Assembly (NCBI GenBank): GCA_031262745.1
Contig: JAISHE010000071.1
Coordinates: 1 to 32,404 of the forward strand
DNA: 32,404 nt
Source of the DNA: Culturomica sp.
GTDB taxonomy: Bacteria > Bacteroidota > Bacteroidia > Bacteroidales > Marinifilaceae
Reading direction: 5' to 3'
Positions 1 through 8,220 of this stretch are shown here, piece after piece. A program made the translations under genes and the position numbers. How positions within the stretch are numbered: position 1 is the first letter of the stretch; each line of letters begins with the position of its first letter. The notes under the pieces are model-generated. The model searched no databases and was not told the origin of the DNA. It saw only the letters and a program-made list of their open reading frames with translations.

Positions 1-2
1 TT

Positions 3-170
3 AAAGAATTACACTATGTCAAAGATGAAAACGGAAAAGACCGAAAAAGGAAAAAAAAGACCCTCAAAAATACATGGTTTTTGCAAAGAAACTATTGCAG
101 TGCAAATGTAAAAAATAATTCTGAATATCCGCAAAATAATGTTAGAATATTTTTCAGATCATACATATAA
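3..170 (+). CDS. Possible 3' end of a gene cut by the window edge
   Basis: One frame is open from the left edge to a TAA at 168-170. It encodes about 55 residues, lysine- and asparagine-rich, with a hydrophilic run near its start (YVKDENGKDRKRKKK). I do not recognise a family. The frame could be the tail of a gene starting outside the window, or chance openness in AT-rich DNA. A second frame is also open from the edge to 111, which weakens the case. It lies in the same frame as the transposase remnant further on, but stops at 168-170, 186-188 and 237-239 separate them. Confidence 0.2.
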   Translation, partial: KELHYVKDENGKDRKRKKKTLKNTWFLQRNYCSANVKNNSEYPQNNVRIFFRSYI

Positions 171-198
171 CATGCGCAAAATGTGTAATGTAGGGATG

Positions 199-239
199 TA
201 TGCCATACGCCCGAATAATAATACCATACATCCGAATAA
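199..239. repeat. Two degenerate copies of a GCCATACGCCCGAATAA-type unit
   Basis: The stretch at 199-217 contains GCCATACGCCCGAATAA and the stretch at 222-239 contains ACCATACATCCGAATAA, a close variant. Both resemble one arm of the palindrome at 580-600 and the short form GGGCATACGCCC at 258-269. I read them as decayed members of one dispersed REP-like family clustered around the transposase remnant. Confidence 0.4.
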
Positions 240-575
240 CGATTTGGCGAATGTTTCGGGCATACGCCCAACCATTTTCATGGTATTTTGCAAATCGTAG
301 GGGCAACCCTTGTGGTTGCCCAAAATAACAATGTGATAACAAACAATAGGGCAACCACAAGGGTTGCCCCTACGAGGGTTGGCGACATTGTTGGGGCATT
401 TCAATCCATTGTTACCGTAAATTATATCCGTGCCGTAAAAAATTTCGGTTGGCAATCGTTCGATAAAAAATTATGGCAACGAAATTATTACGAACACATC
501 ATACGTGATATTAATGAATATTCACACATTGCCGAATACATCAAAAACAATCCCAAAAAATGGAATAACGAATAA
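240..575 (+). pseudogene. RAYT (REP-associated Y1/HUH transposase) remnant
   Basis: The open frame after the TAA at 237-239 encodes PNHFHGILQI (267-296), which fits the HUH (His-x-His) metal-binding motif of Y1 transposases of the REP-associated (RAYT) group. After an in-frame 81-base hairpin it continues as VGDIVGAFQSI and then KLWQRNYYEHIIRD and AEYIKNNPKKW, the typical RAYT C-terminal end; the stop is at 573-575. The family is usually about 170-250 residues. The N-terminal third is missing and replaced by stops and palindromic repeats, so no active enzyme is expected. There is no obvious start codon; TTG at 288 lies after the HUH motif. The family call comes from motif recognition; loss of function is inferred from the missing N-terminus. 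Confidence 0.75.
295..375. repeat. 27-bp perfect inverted repeat with 27-base loop
   Basis: The left arm 295-321 and right arm 349-375 are exact reverse complements (core GGGCAACC...GGTTGCCC), separated by 322-348. The whole element is 81 bases, or 27 codons, so it sits in frame within the transposase remnant and is read through without a stop. As single-stranded DNA or RNA it would form a very stable hairpin. It is the kind of palindrome RAYTs are thought to recognise, but here it is carried inside the gene. Confidence 0.9.
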
Positions 576-579
576 TGTA

Positions 580-600
580 CGGGCGTATGCCATACGCCCG
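580..600. repeat. REP-like palindrome, 10-bp arms around one central C
   Basis: The arms CGGGCGTATG (580-589) and CATACGCCCG (591-600) are perfect inverted copies around C590. The element lies four bases after the transposase stop codon. Related half-units occur at 199-239 and 258-269, so palindromes of this family flank the remnant on both sides. Confidence 0.85.
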
Positions 601-624
601 ACGACAATGTCGGTGTATATTTTC

Positions 625-645
625 GGGCGTATGCATGCAACGCCC
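625..645. repeat. Second, less symmetric REP-like palindrome
   Basis: The arms GGGCGT (625-630) and ACGCCC (640-645) flank ATGCATGCA. It shares the GGGCGTATG start with the palindrome at 580-600, so it looks like a rearranged family copy. Confidence 0.6.
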
Positions 646-802
646 CTACATCATATCCGTTCCTCGCCCGAAAGGCAAGGATTTGTGGTTATGTGAACTT
701 CAAGATACTTTTACTCAGTCTGTTGTGATTTTGAAATACAACAACATTCGACTTTCGTAAAAGTTTAGAAAACGCATAGATCCTCTATATACGGGATTTG
801 AT

Positions 803-810
803 TATCTTTG
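803..810 (+). promoter_or_regulatory. Candidate -7 promoter box of the AlbA_2 gene
   Basis: TATCTTTG matches the Bacteroidota -7 consensus TAnnTTTG, 57 bases before the ATG at 868. No TTTG is present at the expected -33 position, so this is half a match. Confidence 0.4.
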
Positions 811-867
811 CGGATAACGAAGATAACTAATTTAGCGTAGGTCTACCACATTCAAAATAGGCATAGT

Positions 868-2199
868 ATGAACATAACAGAGAAAACCCGAATAGAGTTG
901 AAGCAGGAACTGACCAAAGACTTGGAGCAGGAGGCTATCGCATTTCTTAATTACCATGAGGGTGGCGTTATCTACATCGGAATAGATAAGTACGGCACCG
1001 TCGTCGGCGTGAATGATGACGACGGTGATATGCTCAAGATTAAGGATCGCCTGAAAAATAATATCTTACCCTCGGTTATGGGTTTGTTTGATGTGGAATC
1101 GGAGAAGCACGAGGGGAAGGACGTTATCAAAATCACTCTCGCCAGCGGATCGGAGAAACCGTATTATCTCAAAAAAGAGGGTATGTCGGAGCGGGGCGCG
1201 TTTATTCGTGTGGGAACAGCTGCCGAACCGATGACGACAAAGATGATTGACAACCTTTTTGCCAAACGTACCCGTAACTCGCTCAGTAAGATACCATCCC
1301 CACGTAAAGACCTTACGTTCCGGCAACTCAAGATTTACTATGAGGGTGTAGGAAAAGAGTTGAACGACCAATTTGCCACTAATCTCGAATTGCTGACAAA
1401 GGAGGGCGAATATAATTATGTGGGCTATCTGTTAGCCGATGTAAATGGTAATTCCATAAAGGTCGCCAAATACAGTGGGTTGGATAGATTCGATTTGATA
1501 GAAAATAATGAGTATGGCTACTGCTCGCTGGTCAAAGCTACCGACCAAGTGTTGGACAGGGTCAAGGTGGAAAACAAAACTTACGCAACAATCACCTACC
1601 CGAAACGAATTGAGAGACCCATGTGGGATTATCCCGCCATACGAGAAGCAGTAGTCAACGCCATTCTTCATAACGATTATACCTCGGAAGTCCCGCCGAA
1701 ATTCGAATTCTTTGAAGACCGCTTCGAGATAACCTCATACGGCGGCTTGATGCCCGGAATGAGCCAAGAGGAATTTTTCACCGGATTCTCCATGCCGCGC
1801 AATAAGGAGTTGATGCGTGTATTCCGTGATTTGGATATGGTCGAGCAGTTGGGATTGGGAGTTCCTCGCATCCTAAAATCATACGGCAGAGAGTGTTTTA
1901 CGTTCACCGAGAACTTTTTGCGGATGAGTTTCCCTGCTGCCGAACCGCTGACCCCCCAAGTTACCCCCCAAGTCACCCCCCAAGTCGAAAGTCTATTGCG
2001 GGTGTTGAAAACAGCGATGGACAGGGATGAGATACAGCAGTTATTGGAACTCTCGGACAGGAAACACTTCAGGGTTGCATACCTTACGCCTGCTCTCGAT
2101 GCCGGACTTATCGAAATGACCATTCCCGACAACCCCAACAGCCGCTTGCAAAAATATCGCTTGACTGCCCTCGGCGAGCAGTTTAAGAGGGATTTGTAA
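868..2199 (+). CDS. AlbA_2 (Schlafen-type) domain, RecG-like ATP-binding protein
   Basis: A 443-residue protein of the 'putative DNA-binding / ATP-dependent helicase RecG-related' group. Residues about 8-125 fit the AlbA_2 domain (AIAFLNYHEGGVIYIGID). Residues about 250-345 fit a GHKL-type HATPase_c_4 domain, with YPAIREAVVNAILHNDY (255-271) and a YGGLMPG loop (291-297). A linker contains three copies of TPQV (362-373), and 374-443 looks like a winged helix. Proteins of this type are thought to be transcription regulators or stress/defence factors; substrate and targets are unknown. It is a lone gene, convergent with glyQS, beside transposon debris, and richer in G+C to the eye than its neighbours, so lateral transfer is plausible. 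The 'helicase' label common for such proteins is not supported: I see no helicase motifs. Confidence 0.85.
   Translation: MNITEKTRIELKQELTKDLEQEAIAFLNYHEGGVIYIGIDKYGTVVGVNDDDGDMLKIKDRLKNNILPSVMGLFDVESEKHEGKDVIKITLASGSEKPYYLKKEGMSERGAFIRVGTAAEPMTTKMIDNLFAKRTRNSLSKIPSPRKDLTFRQLKIYYEGVGKELNDQFATNLELLTKEGEYNYVGYLLADVNGNSIKVAKYSGLDRFDLIENNEYGYCSLVKATDQVLDRVKVENKTYATITYPKRIERPMWDYPAIREAVVNAILHNDYTSEVPPKFEFFEDRFEITSYGGLMPGMSQEEFFTGFSMPRNKELMRVFRDLDMVEQLGLGVPRILKSYGRECFTFTENFLRMSFPAAEPLTPQVTPQVTPQVESLLRVLKTAMDRDEIQQLLELSDRKHFRVAYLTPALDAGLIEMTIPDNPNSRLQKYRLTALGEQFKRDL
1951..1986 (+). repeat. Three 12-bp tandem units coding TPQV
   Basis: The unit ACCCCCCAAGTY is repeated three times (1951-1962, 1963-1974, 1975-1986), differing only at the last base. 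Each unit carries a six-C run. Gain or loss of a unit changes linker length by four residues without a frameshift, whereas slippage within a C run would shift the frame. Confidence 0.9.
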
Positions 2200-2216
2200 C
2201 CTGATTTTAATTACCG

Positions 2217-2231
2217 TAGGTCGCCGACCTA
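2217..2231. repeat. Palindrome between convergent genes
   Basis: TAGGTCG (2217-2223) and CGACCTA (2225-2231) flank a single central C, the same layout as the palindrome at 580-600. It lies between the convergent AlbA_2 and glyQS genes. It lacks a T-run on either side, so I read it as a REP-like repeat rather than a standard intrinsic terminator. Confidence 0.6.
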
Positions 2232-2269
2232 AGGATAAGAAGTCCCGTATATGGCGTAAGCCTGACGAG

Positions 2270-3820
2270 TTACAAACTTTTCAACAAAGTGGACAAATCG
2301 GTTTTTTCCTTTAAAATGGCGGCAAGTTCGTCAATCGGTAGGCGTTCCTGCTGCATAGTGTCGCGATAGCGAATGGTTACGCTATTGTCTTCGATCGATT
2401 GATGATCAACGGTGATACAGAACGGTGTGCCGATAGCATCCTGCCTGCGATAGCGTTTACCTATTGAATCCTTTTCGTCATATTGACAATTGAAATCGAA
2501 TTTCAGTCGATTAATAATCTCCTCAGCTTTTTCCGGCAGTCCGTCTTTCTTCACGAGCGGCATGACGGCTAATTTCACCGGTGCCAACGCAGGCGGAAGT
2601 TTCAAAACAACTCTTTTATCAACCGAATTGTCATCCTTCTTAATTTCTTCTTCGCAATATGCTGCGGCAACCACTTGCAAAAACATGCGATCAACGCCTA
2701 TCGAGGTTTCAATGACATAAGGCACGTAGGATTCGTTCAGTTCGGTGTCGAAATATTGAATTTTCTTACCGGCATATTTTTGATGTTGCGACAAGTCGAA
2801 ATCCGTGCGGGAGTGAATACCTTCAACTTCCTTAAATCCGAACGGGAAGCGATATTCTATATCTGTAGCGGCATTTGCGTAATGTGCCAATTTATCATGG
2901 TCGTGGAAACGATAATTATCTTCGCCGAAGCCAAGTGATTTGTGCCATTTCATGCGAAATTCTTTCCAATGTGCAAACCAACCTAATTCCTCACCCGGAC
3001 GCACAAAAAACTGCATTTCCATCTGCTCAAATTCCCTCATGCGGAAAATGAATTGACGTGCCACAATCTCATTACGAAATGCTTTCCCGATTTGTGCAAT
3101 GCCGAAAGGCACTTTCATACGACCGGTTTTCTGCACATTTAAGAAATTTACAAAAATACCCTGAGCCGTTTCGGGGCGCAAATAAATCTTGTTACTGCCT
3201 TCTGCCGTTGATCCCATCTCGGTGGAGAACATCAAATTAAATTGTCTAACGTCCGTCCAGTTGCAAGTGCCCGACACGGGATCTACAATTTCGTAATCAA
3301 TTATAATCCGTCGCAACTCCTCAAGGTCGTTGTCATTTAAAGCCTTCGACATTCTTTCATGCAAAACATTCCGCTTCTCACGGTTGGCAACAACCTGCGG
3401 ATTAGTCTCACGGAAAAGAGCCTCGTCAAACTTTTCTCCAAACCGCTTTTTTGCTTTCTCGACATCCTTTTCTATTTTGTCGTCATATTTTGCCAACTGC
3501 TCTTCAATCAGCACGTCGGCACGATAACGTTTCTTTGAATCCTTATTGTCGATGAGAGGATCATTAAACGCATCCACATGCCCCGAAGCTTTCCAAATAG
3601 TGGGGTGCATAAAAATAGCAGAGTCAATACCTACAATGTTTTCATGCAGTCGTACCATTGACTCCCACCAATAACGCTTAATATTATTTTTCAGCTCCAC
3701 TCCATTCTGACCGTAATCGTAGACAGCTCCCAAGCCGTCGTAAATATCCGATGAAGGGAACACAAATCCGTATTCCTTGCAATGTGCTACCAATTTTTTG
3801 AAAACATCTTCCTGCTGCAT
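2270..3820 (-). CDS. glyQS: Glycyl-tRNA synthetase, single-chain homodimeric type
   Basis: Charges tRNA-Gly with glycine in the cytoplasm. The 516-residue class II synthetase contains motif 2 (FRNE at 248-251, then RMREFEQMEMQFF) and motif 3 (GVDRMFL at 375-381). The anticodon-binding domain is about 413-505, with GTPFCITVDHQ. This is the alpha2 type, related to archaeal and eukaryotic GlyRS, not the alpha2beta2 type of E. coli. The N-terminus (VFKKLVAHCKEYGFVFPSS) fits family starts. It lies 25 bases downstream of the cotransporter gene on the same strand and is probably co-transcribed with it. No clear terminator follows. Confidence 0.97.
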   Translation of the reverse strand: MQQEDVFKKLVAHCKEYGFVFPSSDIYDGLGAVYDYGQNGVELKNNIKRYWWESMVRLHENIVGIDSAIFMHPTIWKASGHVDAFNDPLIDNKDSKKRYRADVLIEEQLAKYDDKIEKDVEKAKKRFGEKFDEALFRETNPQVVANREKRNVLHERMSKALNDNDLEELRRIIIDYEIVDPVSGTCNWTDVRQFNLMFSTEMGSTAEGSNKIYLRPETAQGIFVNFLNVQKTGRMKVPFGIAQIGKAFRNEIVARQFIFRMREFEQMEMQFFVRPGEELGWFAHWKEFRMKWHKSLGFGEDNYRFHDHDKLAHYANAATDIEYRFPFGFKEVEGIHSRTDFDLSQHQKYAGKKIQYFDTELNESYVPYVIETSIGVDRMFLQVVAAAYCEEEIKKDDNSVDKRVVLKLPPALAPVKLAVMPLVKKDGLPEKAEEIINRLKFDFNCQYDEKDSIGKRYRRQDAIGTPFCITVDHQSIEDNSVTIRYRDTMQQERLPIDELAAILKEKTDLSTLLKSL

Positions 3821-3845
3821 GATTTCTATGTTTTTAAATTAATTA

Positions 3846-5540
3846 TCAATTATCCGAACCGACTTCTCTTATTGCCTGACTTACATTTATTGCGTAATCA
3901 CCTACCTTTTCACATTCCGCAAACATGTCACTGTATAAAATTCCGGTCGGATAGTCATACTTCTTTTCCTCGATTGCAATCAAATGTTCCTGTTTCAAAA
4001 TCATTCGATAAGTATTAATGGAATTTTCAAGTTCATACGCCTTTTTGATATTTATTTGAGTGTACTCCTTTTTGAGATTGTCGCACATCTCAATCAAAGC
4101 AGCTTCCACCAACTCAAACATGTGCCTTATCTTATTACTCAAATCTTCCGGAAACGTAACGTTCTGTTCATTACGACGGTCTATCGCCTTTGCAACATTT
4201 AACGTAGAATCGGCAACGCTTTCCACATCCGAAACAATCTTAAACATTGCCCTCAAACGATGAGTGTTGTCCGTAGAAAGTTTTGACTCCGAAACCTTTG
4301 TCAAATAATCGGCAATTTCCACTTCAACACGGTCGCTGTCATCTTCCATTGCCTTCAAATGATCGAAATGTTTTTTAAAGTCCTTTTCATTAAAGTCAAA
4401 TGATTCCATCACCTCACGAAACATACTCAACGTACTTTTGCCGTAGAGCGCAATTTCTTGTTGAGCCTGAAAGAGTGAAGCAGCCGGAGTGGATAACAAA
4501 CCTATCTTAATGTGCTGAAGTTTAAAATTATTTTCATTGCTCTCCTTAACGGGAATTATTTTCGTTACAATCCGGGCAATAAGCTTGACAAACCATATCA
4601 AAAGCAAAACATTTATAAGATTGAAAACCGTGTGGAACAACGAAAGAGCAATCGGCACGGAAGAAAGATTCGTAGAGGGATCACCTATACCGAAAAATAT
4701 ACTAAGCTTTTCAATAAATCGAAGAAAGAACGGGAAAATCGACATCACCCAAACCACCCCGAAGACATTAAACAGAAAATGTGCAAAAGCAGCACGCTTG
4801 GCAGTGGTGTTGGCAACCATTGCTGCCAAATTTGCCGTTATTGTTGTGCCTATGTTTTCACCCAGCACCATCGATGCCGCTATATCAAAACTTATCCACC
4901 CTTCGGCACACATCACAAGCGTCAACGCCATTGTAGCCGAAGACGATTGTATCAAAATGGTGAGAATCGTACCTATTAATAAGAACAACAAATAAGAACC
5001 GTAGCCCATATCCGTATAGTTTCTGACAAATTGCAAAATCTGAGGGTTTTCATTCAAATTAGGCATGGCATTTTTCAAAAACTCCAAACCTATGAACAAC
5101 AAGCCGAAACCTATCAGCAATTCACCCCAACTCTTTCTTGAACGCTTTCCGGAGAATAATAAAGGTAAAGACAGACCGATGATACAGAGAGAAATGTCAG
5201 CCATGCTGATCTTGAAACCAAGAATTGAAATCAACCATGCCGTTAAAGTCGTACCGATATTGGCACCCATTATGACACTTATTGATTCCACCAAAGTGAG
5301 TAAGCCCGCATTCACGAAACTCACTACCATAACCGTAGTAGCGGAAGAACTTTGAATAATACCGGTGATCAAAAGACCGGTTATCATGCCCTTAAACCTG
5401 TTGGAAGTCATCGCCGCAAGAATCTGACGCATTTTAGCACCGGCAACCTTTTGCAAAGCCTCACTCATCAATTTCATCCCGTAAAGGAATATACCGAGCG
5501 AGCCTATTAATTCCAGAAAATCAAAGAAAGTATAATTCAT
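3846..5540 (-). CDS. Na/Pi cotransporter family protein with C-terminal PhoU-like domain
   Basis: A 564-residue inner-membrane protein predicted to couple phosphate movement to sodium. The two inverted Na_Pi_cotrans repeats show their signature motifs: QSSSATT (63-69) with GANIGTT (92-98), and QSSSATM (198-204) with GENIGTT (227-233). Several hydrophobic segments follow up to about 325. Residues about 350-560 form a helical, charged PhoU-like region, as in the NptA/YjbB group; direction of transport (uptake or export) cannot be told from sequence. A -7-like box TATTTTTG lies at 5601-5608 on this strand without a -33 partner, close to the groEL terminator. Confidence 0.93.
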   Translation of the reverse strand: MNYTFFDFLELIGSLGIFLYGMKLMSEALQKVAGAKMRQILAAMTSNRFKGMITGLLITGIIQSSSATTVMVVSFVNAGLLTLVESISVIMGANIGTTLTAWLISILGFKISMADISLCIIGLSLPLLFSGKRSRKSWGELLIGFGLLFIGLEFLKNAMPNLNENPQILQFVRNYTDMGYGSYLLFLLIGTILTILIQSSSATMALTLVMCAEGWISFDIAASMVLGENIGTTITANLAAMVANTTAKRAAFAHFLFNVFGVVWVMSIFPFFLRFIEKLSIFFGIGDPSTNLSSVPIALSLFHTVFNLINVLLLIWFVKLIARIVTKIIPVKESNENNFKLQHIKIGLLSTPAASLFQAQQEIALYGKSTLSMFREVMESFDFNEKDFKKHFDHLKAMEDDSDRVEVEIADYLTKVSESKLSTDNTHRLRAMFKIVSDVESVADSTLNVAKAIDRRNEQNVTFPEDLSNKIRHMFELVEAALIEMCDNLKKEYTQINIKKAYELENSINTYRMILKQEHLIAIEEKKYDYPTGILYSDMFAECEKVGDYAINVSQAIREVGSDN

Positions 5541-5613
5541 TATTGATGATTTATATAAAATAAAATTCGCAGCGTAAAATTATAAAATGGCTTGGTATTA
5601 CAAAAATAAAACC

Positions 5614-5654
5614 ACATAAAAAAGAGAGGAGGATGCTCTTTTTGAACATCCTCC
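5614..5654 (-). terminator. Intrinsic terminator after groEL
   Basis: Read on the - strand, GGAGGATG (5654-5647) pairs with CATCCTCC (5635-5628) across an 11-base loop, followed by TCTCTTTTTTATG. It lies about 40 bases past the groEL stop. The loop bases CTCTTTTT (+ strand 5636-5643) could also pair with AAAAAGAG just outside the stem, giving an alternative fold. Confidence 0.85.
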
Positions 5655-5692
5655 AACTACAAACACACAAAACATTAAAAACAATGATTTTA

Positions 5693-7333
<1,641 letters not shown>

Positions 7334-7356
7334 TTATTTTAATCGTTAAAAAATCA

Positions 7357-7626
7357 TTAAAGTATAACCAGAATATCCGACTGATTCATTACCAAATACT
7401 TTTTGTCATCAATGTGAATTTCGGTTCCGGAATATTTACCGAAAAGAACCGTATCACCGGTTTTTAATTCCATAGGCTCATCCGACTTACCTTTACCGGT
7501 TGCCACAACAATACCTTTTTGCGGTTTTTCTTTTGCAGAATCGGGAATTATAATTCCGCTTGCAGTTTTTGTTTCAGCCTCAACAGGCTCTACAATCACT
7601 TTGTTTAAAACAGTTTTTAGTGTCAT
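7357..7626 (-). CDS. groES: Co-chaperonin GroES (Hsp10)
   Basis: Lid of the GroEL chamber. The 89 residues are slightly shorter than the usual 95-97. The mobile-loop region is [21 protein letters not shown] and the core is [14 protein letters not shown], both typical. It is the first gene of the groES-groEL pair. No CIRCE element (HrcA operator) was found upstream; instead there is a different palindrome and a sigma-54-like promoter. Confidence 0.98.
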   Translation of the reverse strand: MTLKTVLNKVIVEPVEAETKTASGIIIPDSAKEKPQKGIVVATGKGKSDEPMELKTGDTVLFGKYSGTEIHIDDKKYLVMNQSDILVIL

Positions 7627-7686
7627 ATTCTTAAATTTTTAATTTAATATTATTGTAATTTATAATTTTTCTTATTTGCGCTTCAC

Positions 7687-7704
7687 CAAACATTTTTTGT
7701 GCCA
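7687..7704 (-). promoter_or_regulatory. Candidate sigma-54-like promoter of groES-groEL
   Basis: On the - strand TGGCACAAAAAATGTTTG resembles the sigma-54 consensus TGGCAC-N5-TTGCW: the -24 block TGGCAC is exact and the -12 block reads TGTT in place of TTGC. GG and the -12 G are spaced correctly (ten bases between). It lies about 60 bases before the groES ATG. No TAnnTTTG box is seen between it and groES. Confidence 0.5.
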
Positions 7705-7719
7705 GATTTAAAACCCTGC

Positions 7720-7754
7720 AAAATGTCAGCGTACAACTGTCATCCTGACATTTT
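7720..7754. promoter_or_regulatory. Nested TGTCA/TGACA palindromes upstream of groES
   Basis: The outer arms AAAATGTCAG (7720-7729) and CTGACATTTT (7745-7754) are perfect inverted repeats with a 15-base spacer. The spacer contains a second TGTCA, which makes an inner palindrome TGTCATCCTGACA (7738-7750). The site lies 16-50 bases upstream of the -24 element, so it could bind a regulator, for example a sigma-54 activator. It is also close to the end of the secG terminator T-run. Confidence 0.6.
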
Positions 7755-7786
7755 AAATAAAAACAAAAGGCTGCGTGAAGCAGCCT
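7751..7786 (-). terminator. Intrinsic terminator after secG
   Basis: On the - strand AGGCTGC (7786-7780) pairs with GCAGCCT (7774-7768) across a five-base loop, followed by TTTGTTTTTATTTAAAA. It separates the secG unit from groES. Confidence 0.88.
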
Positions 7787-7813
7787 AATATTAAGACATA
7801 GTTTAATTAGTTA

Positions 7814-8188
7814 CTATTCTGCCGGAATTTCTTCCTGTGTAGGATTACCGGTTGAAGTTGTTGCACTTCCGTCGGTAGTTGCCGGTTCGGTAGGGAACGA
7901 CGGCATCACTGTACCTGCCGGAGCATTTTCCAACTGATGCTGTATCGCAGAACCTTCTCTTTCACCTTTCGGAATAGCCAAAATAGCTATAACACAAAGT
8001 ACAAGCATTGCACCTGCCAATGTCCATGTTGATTTTTCAAGAAAGTCAGTGGTCTTTCTAACTCCCATAATCTGGTTTGAAGAAGAAAAGTTAGATGCCA
8101 AACCGCCACCTTTGGGATTTTGTACCAAAACGATCAATATTAGAAGGATACAGGCAATAACTATTAAAACCGTGATAACTGTATACAT
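7814..8188 (-). CDS. secG: Preprotein translocase subunit SecG
   Basis: Small inner-membrane subunit of the SecYEG channel that helps SecA-driven export. It has two hydrophobic helices (about 3-22 and 56-74) joined by NPKGGGLASNF, the SecG family signature. The tail (about 80-124) is Pro/Thr/Ser-rich and poorly conserved, making the protein longer than many SecG (about 75-110 residues). It is the last gene of the four-gene - strand unit; its partner SecY is encoded in the + strand super-operon. Confidence 0.95.
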   Translation of the reverse strand: MYTVITVLIVIACILLILIVLVQNPKGGGLASNFSSSNQIMGVRKTTDFLEKSTWTLAGAMLVLCVIAILAIPKGEREGSAIQHQLENAPAGTVMPSFPTEPATTDGSATTSTGNPTQEEIPAE

Positions 8189-8220
8189 AATGCTAAATTA
8201 TTAAATTTATGGACGTTACC

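Larger units (their letters stand above)
576..867. other. Gene-free stretch between RAYT remnant and AlbA_2 gene
   Basis: Besides the palindrome at 580-600, it holds a small palindrome CGACA-A-TGTCG (602-612), a second REP-like element (625-645) and a candidate -7 promoter box at 803-810. Open frames here are short and built on repeat sequence. I see nothing else in 650-800. Confidence 0.6.

Noticed and set aside
159-455. Open frames on the - strand over the left repeats (98 and 68 codons)
   Set aside because: They are translations of the palindromic repeats (GNPCGCP and GNHKGCPY type), not genes.
505-760. Two + strand frames of 61-63 codons after the transposase remnant
   Set aside because: Short, overlapping each other, built on REP-like repeats and without family motifs.
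4512-4995. Two long + strand open frames opposite the cotransporter gene
   Set aside because: They are antisense to a clear transporter family gene, have no family motifs and no promoter; shadow frames.
7627-7760. CIRCE/HrcA operator ahead of groES
   Set aside because: No TTAGCACTC-N9-GAGTGCTAA-like pair is present; the palindrome there has TGTCA/TGACA arms.
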